Source: Microbacterium nanhaiense
GTDB lineage: Bacteria; Actinomycetota; Actinomycetes; Actinomycetales; Microbacteriaceae
NCBI RefSeq assembly: GCF_014646015.1
Contig: NZ_BMMQ01000006.1
Location: forward strand, 1 to 64,000
DNA length: 64,000 nt
Direction: 5' to 3'
Below, in pieces: positions 36,380-45,013 of the stretch (the stretch's first letter is position 1; every line of letters begins with the position of its first letter). The notes under the pieces are model-generated. The model saw only the letters and a program-made list of their open reading frames with translations. It did no database searches and was not told the DNA's origin. A program made the position numbers and the translations under genes.

Positions 36380-36701
36380 CTTCGCGCACGACGTTGACCT
36401 GACGCGTGCGACGGCCGACAGTGCGGTCGAGGATCATCGCGAGGATCAGCATGACCGCGATGCCCGCGGGGACGCACCACAGCAGGATGAATCCGAAGGT
36501 CTGCGACTGCGAGTACCGCACCTCGGTGAACGGACTCGGCTCGCTCGTGCCGGTGAAGGCGAAGGTGAGGATGAGCGCGGCGATGAGGCCGAGGGCCACG
36601 CCGATGGCGGTGAAGACGCCGTACTTGGGCGAACGCCGCACGGCCACGGGGCTCACCTGACTCACGCGAACAGCTTCGTTCTCGGCACGTGCATCATCCA
36701 T
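36351..36701 (-). CDS. Two-TM actinobacterial membrane protein
   Basis: A 116-residue protein with two TM segments (VFTAIGVALGLIAALILTFA and FGFILLWCVPAGIAVMLILA) and a basic linker after each. It resembles small membrane proteins found near purD in Microbacteriaceae. Function is unknown. ATG 36701. The 3' end overlaps the N-demethylase gene by 29 bp on the opposite strand. Confidence 0.7.
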   Translation of the reverse strand: MDDARAENEAVRVSQVSPVAVRRSPKYGVFTAIGVALGLIAALILTFAFTGTSEPSPFTEVRYSQSQTFGFILLWCVPAGIAVMLILAMILDRTVGRRTRQVNVVREVTDETGSLD

Positions 36702-36737
36702 GCCGTCAATGTTCGCACTCGCACCCTGTGAGCGGTC

Positions 36738-37091
36738 TCACCAGCGCACGGGAAGGATCCCGGAGATGTCTGCACGGGTGCCGGACACGGCGATCCTGCC
36801 CTCCGATACCGCGTCCGTCCACGTGCTCGCGCCCGTCGCGAGCGCGAGCCAGGTCGCCGCGTCGGTCTCGACGACGTTCGGCGGCGTGCCGCGGTGATGC
36901 GAGAGCCCCTGGATCACCTGGACCGCACCGAAGGGCGGTACCCGCACCTCCACGCTCTTGCCCGGGGCCTTCTCCTCGAGCAGTTGCAGGAGGTATCGCA
37001 CGGCCATCGCCGTCTGCTGACGGGCGGGGGCATCGCCGAGCGCGGCGCGGACCGCGGCGCGGCCTTCTTCGGTGTCGATCTTTCGAGCCAT
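36738..37091 (-). CDS. Sterol-carrier-family small protein
   Basis: A 117-residue protein (MARKIDTEEGRAAVRAAL) with the pattern of the small SCP-like proteins found next to purD in actinobacteria, including VEVRVPPFGAVQVIQG and WLALATGASTWTDAVSEGRI. A hydrophobic-ligand role is assumed from the family. I start at ATG 37091; the longer frame extends into the purD leader. It is divergent from purD, with 32 bp between the starts. Confidence 0.65.
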   Translation of the reverse strand: MARKIDTEEGRAAVRAALGDAPARQQTAMAVRYLLQLLEEKAPGKSVEVRVPPFGAVQVIQGLSHHRGTPPNVVETDAATWLALATGASTWTDAVSEGRIAVSGTRADISGILPVRW

Positions 37092-37123
37092 GCACCCATT
37101 GTCTCCGCCGGTACCCTGGAGGG

Positions 37124-38389
37124 GTGAAGATCCTCGTTCTCGGCTCCGGCGCACGTGAGCACGCAATTGTCCTTGCCCTCAGGTCTGATGCTGCGCAGCA
37201 CGAGGTGCTCGCAGCCCCGGGCAACGCCGGCATCGGGCGCGACGCGGCGCTCGTCGACGTCGACATGATGAGCCCGTCGAGCGTCACGGCGTATGCGAAG
37301 TCGCACGGCGTCGACCTCGTCGTCGTCGGGCCGGAGGCGCCCCTCGTCGCGGGTGTCGCCGACGCGCTGCGCGAGCACGGGATCCCCGTCTTCGGCCCCG
37401 GCAAGCGCGCCGCGCAGCTCGAAGGATCCAAGGCGTTCGCCAAGCGGATCATGGAGAACGCGAACGTCCCCACGGGCCGAGCCGTGCACGCCCGCACCCT
37501 CGACGACACCGCCGCGGCGCTCGACGAGTTCGGCGCGCCCTACGTTGTCAAGGCCGATGGTCTCGCCGCCGGTAAGGGCGTCATCGTCACCGACGATCGC
37601 GCGGCAGCGCTCGAGCACGCCTCGGCATTCCTGCCGAGCGGACCCGTGCTCGTCGAGGAGTTCCTCTCGGGCCCCGAGGTGTCGCTCTTCTTCCTCAGCG
37701 ACGGCGACACCGTGCGGCCGCTCAGCCCCGCGCAGGACTTCAAGCGCGCCCTCGACGGCGACCAGGGGCCGAACACGGGCGGCATGGGCGCCTACTCGCC
37801 GCTCCCCTGGCTCGCGGATCAGTTCGGCAGCGTCGACGCGTTCGTCGACGAGGTCACCGAGACGGTCGCGAAGCCCGTCATCGCCGAGCTCGACCGCGAC
37901 GGCTCGCCGTTCATCGGCCTGCTCTACGCCGGCCTGATCATCACCGAGCAGGGCGTGCGCGTGATCGAATTCAACGCGCGCTTCGGCGACCCCGAGACGC
38001 AGATCGTTCTGCCGCGCCTGCAGACCTCGCTCGCCGAACTGCTGATGGCAGCCGCGACCGGCACGCTCGAAGACCAGCCGCGACCGGTCTTCTCCGACGA
38101 TGTCGCCGTCACCGTCGTGCTCGCGAGCGAGGGATACCCCGCCTCCGCCGTCACCGGCCGCGAGATCACCGGCCTCGACGAGGCGGCCGCGGTCGAGGGC
38201 GTCCACATCACGCACGCCGCGACGGCGCTCGAGGGCGACACGCTCATCGCGACCGGCGGCCGCGTGCTGAACGTCGTCGGCACCGGATCCACCTTCGCGA
38301 TCGCGCGCTCGCGCGCCTACGAAGCGATCGCGAAGATCGGGCTCGAGGGCGGCCAGTTCCGCACCGACATCGCCGCAAAGGTGGCGTAG
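37124..38389 (+). CDS. purD: Phosphoribosylamine-glycine ligase
   Basis: A 421-residue GAR synthetase (step 2 of purine synthesis). The start is GTG 37124, giving VKILVLGSGAREHAIVLAL, the normal PurD N-terminus; GGAGGG lies only 2-4 nt upstream. Recognisable: ATP-grasp YVVKADGLAAGKGVIV, PVLVEEFLSGPEVSLFFL, GPNTGGMGAYSP and FNARFGDPETQIVLPRL. It is not in the purM-purF operon. Confidence 0.97.
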   Translation: MKILVLGSGAREHAIVLALRSDAAQHEVLAAPGNAGIGRDAALVDVDMMSPSSVTAYAKSHGVDLVVVGPEAPLVAGVADALREHGIPVFGPGKRAAQLEGSKAFAKRIMENANVPTGRAVHARTLDDTAAALDEFGAPYVVKADGLAAGKGVIVTDDRAAALEHASAFLPSGPVLVEEFLSGPEVSLFFLSDGDTVRPLSPAQDFKRALDGDQGPNTGGMGAYSPLPWLADQFGSVDAFVDEVTETVAKPVIAELDRDGSPFIGLLYAGLIITEQGVRVIEFNARFGDPETQIVLPRLQTSLAELLMAAATGTLEDQPRPVFSDDVAVTVVLASEGYPASAVTGREITGLDEAAAVEGVHITHAATALEGDTLIATGGRVLNVVGTGSTFAIARSRAYEAIAKIGLEGGQFRTDIAAKVA

Positions 38390-38459
38390 GCGGCGTCGAC
38401 ACGCCCGGGCATCGACGCCGGATTTGGCACCTCGAAGCCACGACCGTAAGCTTGATCTC

Positions 38460-38550
38460 GGTGACGTGTCCGAGCGGCCGAAGGTGCAACACTCGAAATG
38501 TTGTGTAGGGTAACCCCCTACCGCGGGTTCAAATCCCGCCGTCACCGCCA
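38460..38550 (+). tRNA. tRNA-Ser (CGA anticodon)
   Basis: The 91-nt gene has acceptor arms GGTGACG (38460-38466) and CGTCACC (38540-38546), discriminator G, and encoded CCA (38548-38550). The anticodon stem CAACA/TGTTG holds loop CTCGAAA, with anticodon CGA at 38494-38496. A long variable arm (TGTAGGGTAACCCCCTACC) and the T-loop GGTTCAAATCC are typical of serine tRNA. It reads UCG. Confidence 0.96.
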
Positions 38551-38552
38551 CA

Positions 38553-38582
38553 AGAAAACCCCTGGGTAACCAGGGGTTTTCT
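38553..38582 (+). terminator. Terminator after tRNA-Ser
   Basis: AGAAAACCCCTGG (38553-38565) pairs with CCAGGGGTTTTCT (38570-38582) around a GTAA loop and is followed by GCTTTTCT. It starts 3 nt after the tRNA CCA. Confidence 0.9.
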
Positions 38583-38600
38583 GCTTTTCTGGGGCGAGCC

Positions 38601-38635
38601 GTGCGGGCACCGGCATCGATGGCCGGTGCCCGCAC
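38601..38635 (-). terminator. Terminator after the FrnE-like gene
   Basis: Perfect 14-bp arms GTGCGGGCACCGGC (38601-38614) and GCCGGTGCCCGCAC (38622-38635) with a 7-nt loop, just past the stop of the minus-strand oxidoreductase gene. Confidence 0.8.
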
Positions 38636-38638
38636 CGG

Positions 38639-39373
38639 TCAGACGGGGCAGCCGTCGGGGCCGCAGACCTCGCCGTCGGGGGTCATCAGGTTGAGGGCCG
38701 GCTTCGGGTTGAGCTCGTCGTAGACCTGGGTCAGCGCCTGCTGGAAGACCTCGATCGGCTGCGCACCGGATACGCCGTAGCGACCGTCGAGCACGTAGAA
38801 CGGCACCCCACGGATCCCGAGCTGCGCCGCCTGCGCGATGTCGCCCTCGACGTCGGCCGCGTGCTTCGCGGGGTCCGCGAGCACAGCGTCGGCGGCCTCA
38901 GCGGACAGACCCGCGTCGACGACGACGCTCTTCAATGCGGCGTGGTCGCCGACATCGAGCCCGTTCTGGAAGTAGGCGAGGAAGAGGGCGTCGACGACCT
39001 GCCGTTGCACGCCCTCGCCCGCTGCCGCCTGGATGAGGCGATGCGCGGTGAAGGTGTTCGCGGGAACGACGGCGTCGTGGTTGAATTCGAAGCCCACCTC
39101 GGCGGCGCCGGCGCTCAGGTGCTGGTGGCTCTGTTCGAGCATCTTCGGATCGAAACCGCGCCCCGCCAGGTACTCCGCCTGCGATTGCGTCGCCTTCTCG
39201 GGGAGCGTCGGGTCGAGCTGGTACGAGTGGTAGCGCACGTCGACGTTCTCGCCGAACGGCAACTTCTCGATGACGGCGTCGAGCCGGCGTTCGCCCAGCA
39301 GACACCAGGGGCAGGCCACGTCGAGCCAGATATCGATTCCGAGGCGCGCAGGAGCGGAGGTCGTGTCGGTCAT
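38639..39373 (-). CDS. FrnE-like DsbA-family oxidoreductase
   Basis: A 244-residue thioredoxin-fold protein with an active site CPWC (LDVACPWCLLG, about residues 19-29), a cis-Pro loop GIRGVPFYVLDGRYGVSGAQ, and a second Cys pair at the C-terminus (VCGPDGCPV). No signal peptide, so it acts in the cytosol, as for FrnE. Role: disulfide chemistry, possibly in oxidative stress. ATG 39373 is chosen over ATG 39388 five codons earlier; both are weak in SD. Confidence 0.88.
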   Translation of the reverse strand: MTDTTSAPARLGIDIWLDVACPWCLLGERRLDAVIEKLPFGENVDVRYHSYQLDPTLPEKATQSQAEYLAGRGFDPKMLEQSHQHLSAGAAEVGFEFNHDAVVPANTFTAHRLIQAAAGEGVQRQVVDALFLAYFQNGLDVGDHAALKSVVVDAGLSAEAADAVLADPAKHAADVEGDIAQAAQLGIRGVPFYVLDGRYGVSGAQPIEVFQQALTQVYDELNPKPALNLMTPDGEVCGPDGCPV

Positions 39374-39421
39374 ATGAGCGTCAACCACCCGCTACTGAGC
39401 TTTGTTCCCCTGGGAACTGCG

Positions 39422-40030
39422 TTACTCGCAACCCACGCCGTCGCCGTCGCGGTCAAGATGACTGGCGTAACCGGGGTCACCGCGGTACACCGGTGCCGCT
39501 CCCGCCGCTCGCGCCTCCGAGCAATTCTTGTAGGAAACGCTACCGCCGCTCTCGACCGCAGCCTGCTCCGGCTGGGGCTCGGGCGCCACCGGCGTCGCGG
39601 CAGCGGCGGCAGCTTCGAGCTCACCGATTCGTGCGTCGCGCTCGTCCACAAGTGCCGAAGCCTCTTCGGCCTGCTGAAGCGCCTCATCCGCCTCCTGAGC
39701 CGCGTCCACCGCCTTCTGTTTCTCCACCTCGATCGCGCTCCCGAGATCGTCGATCTGACGCTGAAGATCCGCAGTAGTGTCCTCAAGCTCTTCTGCTGCC
39801 GAGCGAGCTTGTTCGGAATCAACTGACGCGGCGTCGGCGCGATCTTCGGCGGCTTCTAGCTGGGCCGAGATCAGTGCGTTCTCTGCGGTCAGTTCGTCGA
39901 TCTCGGCGGAGCTGCTCGACGAGCCGCCCACGCTCCCGATCACGATCCCCCCGGCGAGCACAGCCCCCACCAAAATTGCAGTTGCTTTGCGTGACATCGT
40001 TCCGTTCAAGAACCGGGGCAGGCGCGACAC
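39422..40030 (-). CDS. Secreted coiled-coil protein with excalibur domain
   Basis: A 202-residue protein: a TM or signal segment (ATAILVGAVLAGGIVIGSVG), an Ala/Glu-rich coiled coil (about 45-150), and a C-terminal excalibur Ca2+-binding motif (YKNCSEARAAG, then DRDGDGVGCE) with two Cys. Extracellular. The GTG at 40030 has GAGGAG 5 nt upstream (40035-40040) and is preferred over ATG 39997, which has no SD. Function is unknown. Confidence 0.82.
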   Translation of the reverse strand: MSRLPRFLNGTMSRKATAILVGAVLAGGIVIGSVGGSSSSSAEIDELTAENALISAQLEAAEDRADAASVDSEQARSAAEELEDTTADLQRQIDDLGSAIEVEKQKAVDAAQEADEALQQAEEASALVDERDARIGELEAAAAAATPVAPEPQPEQAAVESGGSVSYKNCSEARAAGAAPVYRGDPGYASHLDRDGDGVGCE

Positions 40031-40075
40031 ATCGTCTCCTCGAGAGATATTTCAGGGGTCTCAAGAAGACTAGGG

Positions 40076-40087
40076 CAGATATATCTG
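40076..40087. promoter_or_regulatory. 12-bp palindrome CAGATATATCTG
   Basis: A perfect 12-bp AT-centred palindrome lies between the excalibur gene start and the radA stop, about 46 bp upstream of the former, so it is a possible repressor site for it. Which protein binds is unknown. Confidence 0.35.
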
Positions 40088-40143
40088 TCACGGGAGGCCC
40101 GATCGCAGGCATATAAACCCGACGCTGAGGGCATTCCGGCCGA

Positions 40144-41532
40144 TCAGAACGGCGCGATGTCGTCCTCGGTCAGCTTGGCGCGGCGCTTGCCGCCGCTCGC
40201 GCGCGGGCTGCGGGTCATCAGGGCGTCGAGCGCGCTCTGCAGTCGCCCTGCCCTGTCGTCGATCGTGTGCGTGTAGCCGAGCCGCTTCGCCTCGGTGCGG
40301 CGCTGGGCCGCCTGCGTCACGGGGCGCACCTCACCCGCCAACGACAGCTCACCGGACACCGCGATGTCGCGCGGTATTGCGAAGTTCTTGATGGATCCGG
40401 CGACCGCGGCGGCGATCGCGAGATCGGCGGCCGGCTCGGAGAAGCGCACCCCGCCGACCGTCGAGACGTAGACCTCCTGGTCGCTGGTCTTGATCCCGGC
40501 GCGGCGCTCGAGGACGGCGAGCACCATGGCGACGCGTGACGAGTCGACGCCGTGCACGACGCGACGCGGATTGGGGGCGTTGGTGGGGATCGTCAGCGCC
40601 TGCACCTCGACCGGCAGTGCCCGCTGGCCCTCCATGGAGATTCCGACGCACGTGCCCGCCTCGGGGTCGCCCTTCGAGAGGAACATGCTGGACGGATCCG
40701 GGACCTCGCGGATCCCCGCGCCCGTCATCTCGAAGCAACCGACCTCGTCCGTCGGGCCGAAGCGGTTCTTCAGGGCACGAATGAAGCGCAGCGCCGTCTG
40801 TCGGTCTCCCTCGAAGTGGCATACGACGTCGACGAGGTGCTCGAGCACGCGGGGGCCCGCGACGTTCCCGTCCTTCGTCACGTGACCGACGATGATGATG
40901 GGCAGGCTGCGCTCCTTTGCCACGCGGATCAGCGTCGAGGCGACCTCCCGTACCTGGCCCGGCATGCCCGCCGCGCCATCCTGATCCGCGGAGGCGACCG
41001 TCTGCACGGAGTCGACGATGACGAGCTCGGGCTCGACCTGGTCGATGTGCCCGAGAACCGTCGCGAGATCGACCTCACTGGCCAGGAAGAGCTCGTCGTG
41101 CAGGGCGTCAGTGCGCTCGGCGCGCAGGCGCACCTGTGCCACCGATTCCTCCGCACTGACATACAGCACGCGGCGCCCCTCCTTTGCGGCCCGCGCCGCG
41201 ACCTCGAGCAGCAGCGTCGACTTGCCGACCCCGGGTTCGCCCGAGAGCAGGATCGCCGCGCCCGGCACGATGCCCCCGCCGAGCACCCGGTCGAACTCCC
41301 CCACACCGCTCTGACGCCGCGGCAAGTCGCTCGTGGAGATCTGCGTGATCGGCCGCGCCGAGGCCGTGGGAGCCAACGACTGAACGCGTTTCGCCGCCGC
41401 CTTCGCCGTCATGCCGGCTTCTTGGACCGTGCCCCACTGCTGGCACTCGCCGCACCGCCCGACCCACTTCATCGTCGTCCACCCGCACTCGGAGCAGACG
41501 TACGCGGGGGCGGAGGAACGTTTCGTGGCCAT
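40144..41532 (-). CDS. radA: DNA repair protein RadA
   Basis: A 462-residue RadA/Sms protein for branch migration in recombination. Order: N-terminal zinc finger (CSECGWTTMKWVGRCGECQQWG), RecA-like ATPase with Walker A GEPGVGKSTLLLE (about 95), the RadA motif KNRFG (RALKNRFGPTDEVG), then a Lon-like C-terminal domain. ATG 41532 is clear from the zinc-finger start; the longer frame runs into the KAP gene. It is co-directional with the KAP gene, 37 bp downstream of it. Confidence 0.96.
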   Translation of the reverse strand: MATKRSSAPAYVCSECGWTTMKWVGRCGECQQWGTVQEAGMTAKAAAKRVQSLAPTASARPITQISTSDLPRRQSGVGEFDRVLGGGIVPGAAILLSGEPGVGKSTLLLEVAARAAKEGRRVLYVSAEESVAQVRLRAERTDALHDELFLASEVDLATVLGHIDQVEPELVIVDSVQTVASADQDGAAGMPGQVREVASTLIRVAKERSLPIIIVGHVTKDGNVAGPRVLEHLVDVVCHFEGDRQTALRFIRALKNRFGPTDEVGCFEMTGAGIREVPDPSSMFLSKGDPEAGTCVGISMEGQRALPVEVQALTIPTNAPNPRRVVHGVDSSRVAMVLAVLERRAGIKTSDQEVYVSTVGGVRFSEPAADLAIAAAVAGSIKNFAIPRDIAVSGELSLAGEVRPVTQAAQRRTEAKRLGYTHTIDDRAGRLQSALDALMTRSPRASGGKRRAKLTEDDIAPF

Positions 41533-41569
41533 GCGTACAAGGCTAGGCGGGTCCACTGACAAACGAAGC

Positions 41570-43474
41570 TCAGGCTTGCATAACGAGACGCGAGCGCGCG
41601 ATATCGAGCCAGAACTCGGCGAGACGCCGACGAAGATCGGTCTCCTCCGGGCGGATCTGCCCCACCGAGAACCACTTGTTGTCATTCGAATTGATACGCG
41701 AATGATCGAGGTCCTGAAACTTCTCCCGAAGCTTGTCGAGCCAGTATCCGGGATGGGGCTCGTTCGCCCATCGCGGCTCAAAGGTGACGTGGAAGAACCG
41801 CTGCCTGATCACGACCATGCCGATGCGCCGACCGTTCGACTCGATGACCCAATCCTGCGGAGACGACGAGCTCGCGCCCACCCGGATGTCGTCGCTATAC
41901 GTCTCGAGAACCCGCACGAACTCCTCCGGGCCGTGGAGCGCGGCATCGAGCGCGCGCCATCCCCGCTGCTCCATGTGGGCCCGGCGCGCCGCGGCGCCAT
42001 ACTTCTTTCCGCGGGTTCCGGTTTGCGGTTGAGATGAGGAACCACCCGAGCTCGTCGTCATCGCTTGCGTCATCGCGGCGGTGAATGTCGCCCGGTCGAA
42101 CGCGCCGCCAACGAGGAACTGATCCCCGATGACCTTGCCGAGCGCCGCGAAGCGCGTCGCACCGCGCTCGATGCCGAGGCCCGCGTACTCGGCTTCGTTG
42201 CGCTGGGCGTCCTCTGCGGAGATCTCGCCCGTGCCGCCGCCCTCCTCATCCGGCATGATGTAGCTCTGCACGAGTTCGTGATCTTCGATGGCCTCCGTGT
42301 CGACGATCGCGGCGTAGGCATCGGGGTACGCGGTCTGCAAGCAGAGCACCGCGAAGAGCTGCAGATCACCGACGCTGTGATCGCCCGTGTCGCTCTTGGA
42401 GATATCCGCGATCATTCGGAGGAGCGAGAAGGTATTGATCAGGCGCTTGATCGATCGCGGATTGCTCCCGACCGAGGCGGCGACCAACTGTCCGAACACC
42501 CTCTTCTCTTCTGCGCCGCGCAGCTCGATCCCGATCTGCGCGATCAAGGTTTCGATGAATTCATCGACCCTGTACGCGCTGACCGGCAGCTGAAACGGAA
42601 CCTGGATGATCTTGTCGAAGAACGCACGCGCCTTCGCTTCGTCTCCTTTGTCTGTGAGGTCGTACTTCTGCATCACGCCGCGCTTGACGACCTCGAAGTC
42701 GATGGCCAGCACGAACACGCAATGCGGTACATCCAGGAAAAGCTTGAGGGCTTCCATGAGCTCGACGGCTTTGCGCGGCTCGAGGCGGTCGAGATCGTCG
42801 ATGAAGACAACGACTCGTCCCTTAGGTGTGTGGTCCACCCCGGGCGCGGCGCTCACCAATTCATCGACCGCGGCGGCGAACTTCTCGCGGACATTCACCA
42901 ACGTCGCCGCGGCATCCGCTCCATCCGCGGAGTGCGCGCTGTGGAACGCGCGCGTAACCTCGTCGAGCACGCCGCCGAGCGCGCTTCCTCCCGCAGCGGT
43001 CAGTCCCGCACGGAGCAGCCCGATACCCGTCGCCGAGGCAATGGGAGCGACCGATTTCAGGAACTCCGCTCGCTTTGCACTCTTCGACGCGGAGTTTGCG
43101 AGGAGCAGATGCGCCCCGAGGTTTTCGAGCATGCTCCCGACAAGCTTCTCGCCCATGTCGAACTGCGAATACTGCCAGGTGTTGAACCGGATCGTGTAGA
43201 TCGGTTCGCCCCGGACGGCATCGGGCTTCTCCTCGGGAGGATCCGAAAGGCGAAAGTGAGCGTGCGGTGCAAGCTCACTCTCCACGAGGAGCATCGTGTT
43301 TGTCTTGCCCGTACCCCAGTCTCCTTGGACAGCTATCGTCATCGGCGTCTGACAATGCGTGATGAAACGCGCCAGGCCCGCCACGAACGGCTTCGCGTTG
43401 AGAAGATCGTGTCCGCGCGGGGTATCGATGACCCCCGCGAACACAGGTGCCTTGTCGACTTTTCGGGTGCCCAT
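41570..43474 (-). CDS. KAP-family P-loop NTPase
   Basis: A 634-residue NTPase with the KAP pattern: Walker A GDWGTGKTNTM (about residues 50-60), Walker B VVVFIDDLDRL (about 220), then SRALKLFLDVP-like LMEALKLFLDVPHCVFVLAI. A hydrophobic helical segment (SVAPIASATGIGLLRAGLTA) lies between them, as the TM insert of KAP proteins does. The last ~110 residues (GPEEFVRVLETYSDDIRVGA onward) form an additional domain that I do not recognise. KAP proteins include phage-exclusion PifA and signalling NTPases. ATG 43474. Confidence 0.85.
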   Translation of the reverse strand: MGTRKVDKAPVFAGVIDTPRGHDLLNAKPFVAGLARFITHCQTPMTIAVQGDWGTGKTNTMLLVESELAPHAHFRLSDPPEEKPDAVRGEPIYTIRFNTWQYSQFDMGEKLVGSMLENLGAHLLLANSASKSAKRAEFLKSVAPIASATGIGLLRAGLTAAGGSALGGVLDEVTRAFHSAHSADGADAAATLVNVREKFAAAVDELVSAAPGVDHTPKGRVVVFIDDLDRLEPRKAVELMEALKLFLDVPHCVFVLAIDFEVVKRGVMQKYDLTDKGDEAKARAFFDKIIQVPFQLPVSAYRVDEFIETLIAQIGIELRGAEEKRVFGQLVAASVGSNPRSIKRLINTFSLLRMIADISKSDTGDHSVGDLQLFAVLCLQTAYPDAYAAIVDTEAIEDHELVQSYIMPDEEGGGTGEISAEDAQRNEAEYAGLGIERGATRFAALGKVIGDQFLVGGAFDRATFTAAMTQAMTTSSGGSSSQPQTGTRGKKYGAAARRAHMEQRGWRALDAALHGPEEFVRVLETYSDDIRVGASSSSPQDWVIESNGRRIGMVVIRQRFFHVTFEPRWANEPHPGYWLDKLREKFQDLDHSRINSNDNKWFSVGQIRPEETDLRRRLAEFWLDIARSRLVMQA

Positions 43475-43600
43475 AGGCGCCACCCTAGTGGTATTCCGAC
43501 CCGGCGCGAGAGGCATCGGCCAGGGCAGGCCGCCGGCGACGTCGACGAACGACGCACCGATCGGGCCCTCGCGCCCCCGCGGGAGCGGGAGAATGGGCGC

Positions 43601-43645
43601 ATGAAGACCTCTCCGGACGACGTCACGCCCACGACGGGCGCGTAG
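43601..43645 (+). CDS. 14-codon upstream ORF before the MFS exporter
   Basis: ATG 43601 to TAG 43642-43644 encodes MKTSPDDVTPTTGA and has GGGAG upstream. It ends 4 bp before the exporter ATG. It could be a regulatory leader peptide, or chance. Confidence 0.25.
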   Translation: MKTSPDDVTPTTGA

Positions 43646-43648
43646 ACG

Positions 43649-45013
43649 ATGCCCTCGCCGACGCGGATCCTCTGGGTCGCGATCCTCGCCTCGTTCGTGT
43701 CGTTCCTCGACGGCACGATCGTCAACGTCGCCCTGCCCGCGATCGACCGGGAGCTCGGCGGCGGACTCGCGACGCAGCAGTGGGTCGTCGACGGGTATCT
43801 CGTGACGCTCGGCGCCCTGATGCTCGTCGCGGGATCCGTCAGCGACTCCTTCGGGCGCGCGCTCGTACTGCGCATCGGCCTCGTCGGATTCGGCGTCGCC
43901 TCGGTGGCGATCGCCATCGCGCCGGATCCCCTGATCCTCATCGCCGCGCGCCTCCTGCAGGGCGCCGCCGGCGCCTTCCTCGTCCCGAGTTCACTCGCCC
44001 TCATCACCTCTGCGTTCGACGAGCCGGCGAGGGCGAAGGCCATCGGCACGTGGACGTCGTTCACGACGGGTGCGATGATCGCGGGACCGCTGATCGGTGG
44101 CGCGCTCGTCGACCTCGCGAGCTGGCGCCTCGCCTTCCTGATCAACGTCCTCCCGATCGCCGCGACGCTCTGGCTCGCGCGCGGGATCCGGGATCCGCAA
44201 CGCCGCCCCGACGCGCGGATCGACGCGCTCGGCGCGACAATGTGCGTGCTCGGCCTCGGCGGCGTCGTATTTGCGCTCATCGAGCAGCCGCGACGCGGCT
44301 GGGCGGATCCGGCGATCCTCGCGGCCGCGATCGGCGGGCTCGCGCTGTTCGCGCTGTTCCTCCTGCGGCAGCGCACGTCCCGCTCACCGATCCTCCCCCT
44401 CGGGCTGTTCCGGGTAAGGAACTTCTGGACGGGCAACCTCGCGACGGCATTCGTCTATGCGGCGCTCTCGCTCAACGGCTTCGTGCTCGCGATCTACCTG
44501 CAGCAGGGCGCGGGGCTTTCGGCGACGCTCGCGGGGCTCGCGAGCCTGCCGGTGACGATCCTCATGATCCTGTTCAGTTCGCGCGCCGGCGAGCTGGCCG
44601 GGAAATGGGGCGCGCGCTGGTTCATGACGGCGGGCCCCCTGCTCATGGCGGCCGGCTCGCTGATCCTGCTGCTCGTCGCCGACGACTTCGACTACTGGTG
44701 GCAGGTCCTGCCCGGCATGGTCGTCTTCGGCCTCGGACTGACGACGACCGTCTCGCCGCTCACGTCGACGATCCTCGGCGCGATCGACGCCGAGCGCAGC
44801 GGCATCGCGAGCGCCGTCAACAACGCCGTCTCACGCGTGGCCGGTCTCATCGCCGTCGCGATGATCGGCACCGCGGTCGGCGGGTTGCTCGATCTCGCGG
44901 GCTTCCACCGCGCGTGCATCATCGTCGCGGCGCTCCTCGCGGCGGGCGGCGTCGTCTCGTGGGCGGGCATCCGGGATCGGCGCGCGCCCGCAGGCGAGAG
45001 AATGGATCCATGA
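43649..45013 (+). CDS. DHA2-type MFS drug exporter
   Basis: A 454-residue permease. TM1 holds SFLDGTIVNVALPAIDREL, the DHA2 (EmrB/QacA) signature; motif A is SDSFGRALVLRIGLVG and motif C-like GALVDLASWRLAFLINV follows. About 14 hydrophobic segments. It would export drugs or other small molecules by proton antiport; the substrate is unknown. ATG 43649. Its stop overlaps the YchJ start as ATGA, so the two are coupled. Confidence 0.9.
   Translation: MPSPTRILWVAILASFVSFLDGTIVNVALPAIDRELGGGLATQQWVVDGYLVTLGALMLVAGSVSDSFGRALVLRIGLVGFGVASVAIAIAPDPLILIAARLLQGAAGAFLVPSSLALITSAFDEPARAKAIGTWTSFTTGAMIAGPLIGGALVDLASWRLAFLINVLPIAATLWLARGIRDPQRRPDARIDALGATMCVLGLGGVVFALIEQPRRGWADPAILAAAIGGLALFALFLLRQRTSRSPILPLGLFRVRNFWTGNLATAFVYAALSLNGFVLAIYLQQGAGLSATLAGLASLPVTILMILFSSRAGELAGKWGARWFMTAGPLLMAAGSLILLLVADDFDYWWQVLPGMVVFGLGLTTTVSPLTSTILGAIDAERSGIASAVNNAVSRVAGLIAVAMIGTAVGGLLDLAGFHRACIIVAALLAAGGVVSWAGIRDRRAPAGERMDP

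Noticed and set aside
36689-37123. Longer purD start giving 145 extra residues
   Set aside because: The extension has no SD or similarity to PurD; GTG 37124 gives the normal N-terminus VKILVLGSG.
38460-38550. tRNA-Ser as an integration site of a mobile element
   Set aside because: No repeat of the tRNA 3' end and no integrase within the window; a terminator follows directly.
41570-43474. Prophage or mobile island around the KAP gene
   Set aside because: No integrase, attachment repeats, tRNA target or phage genes nearby; housekeeping radA flanks it.
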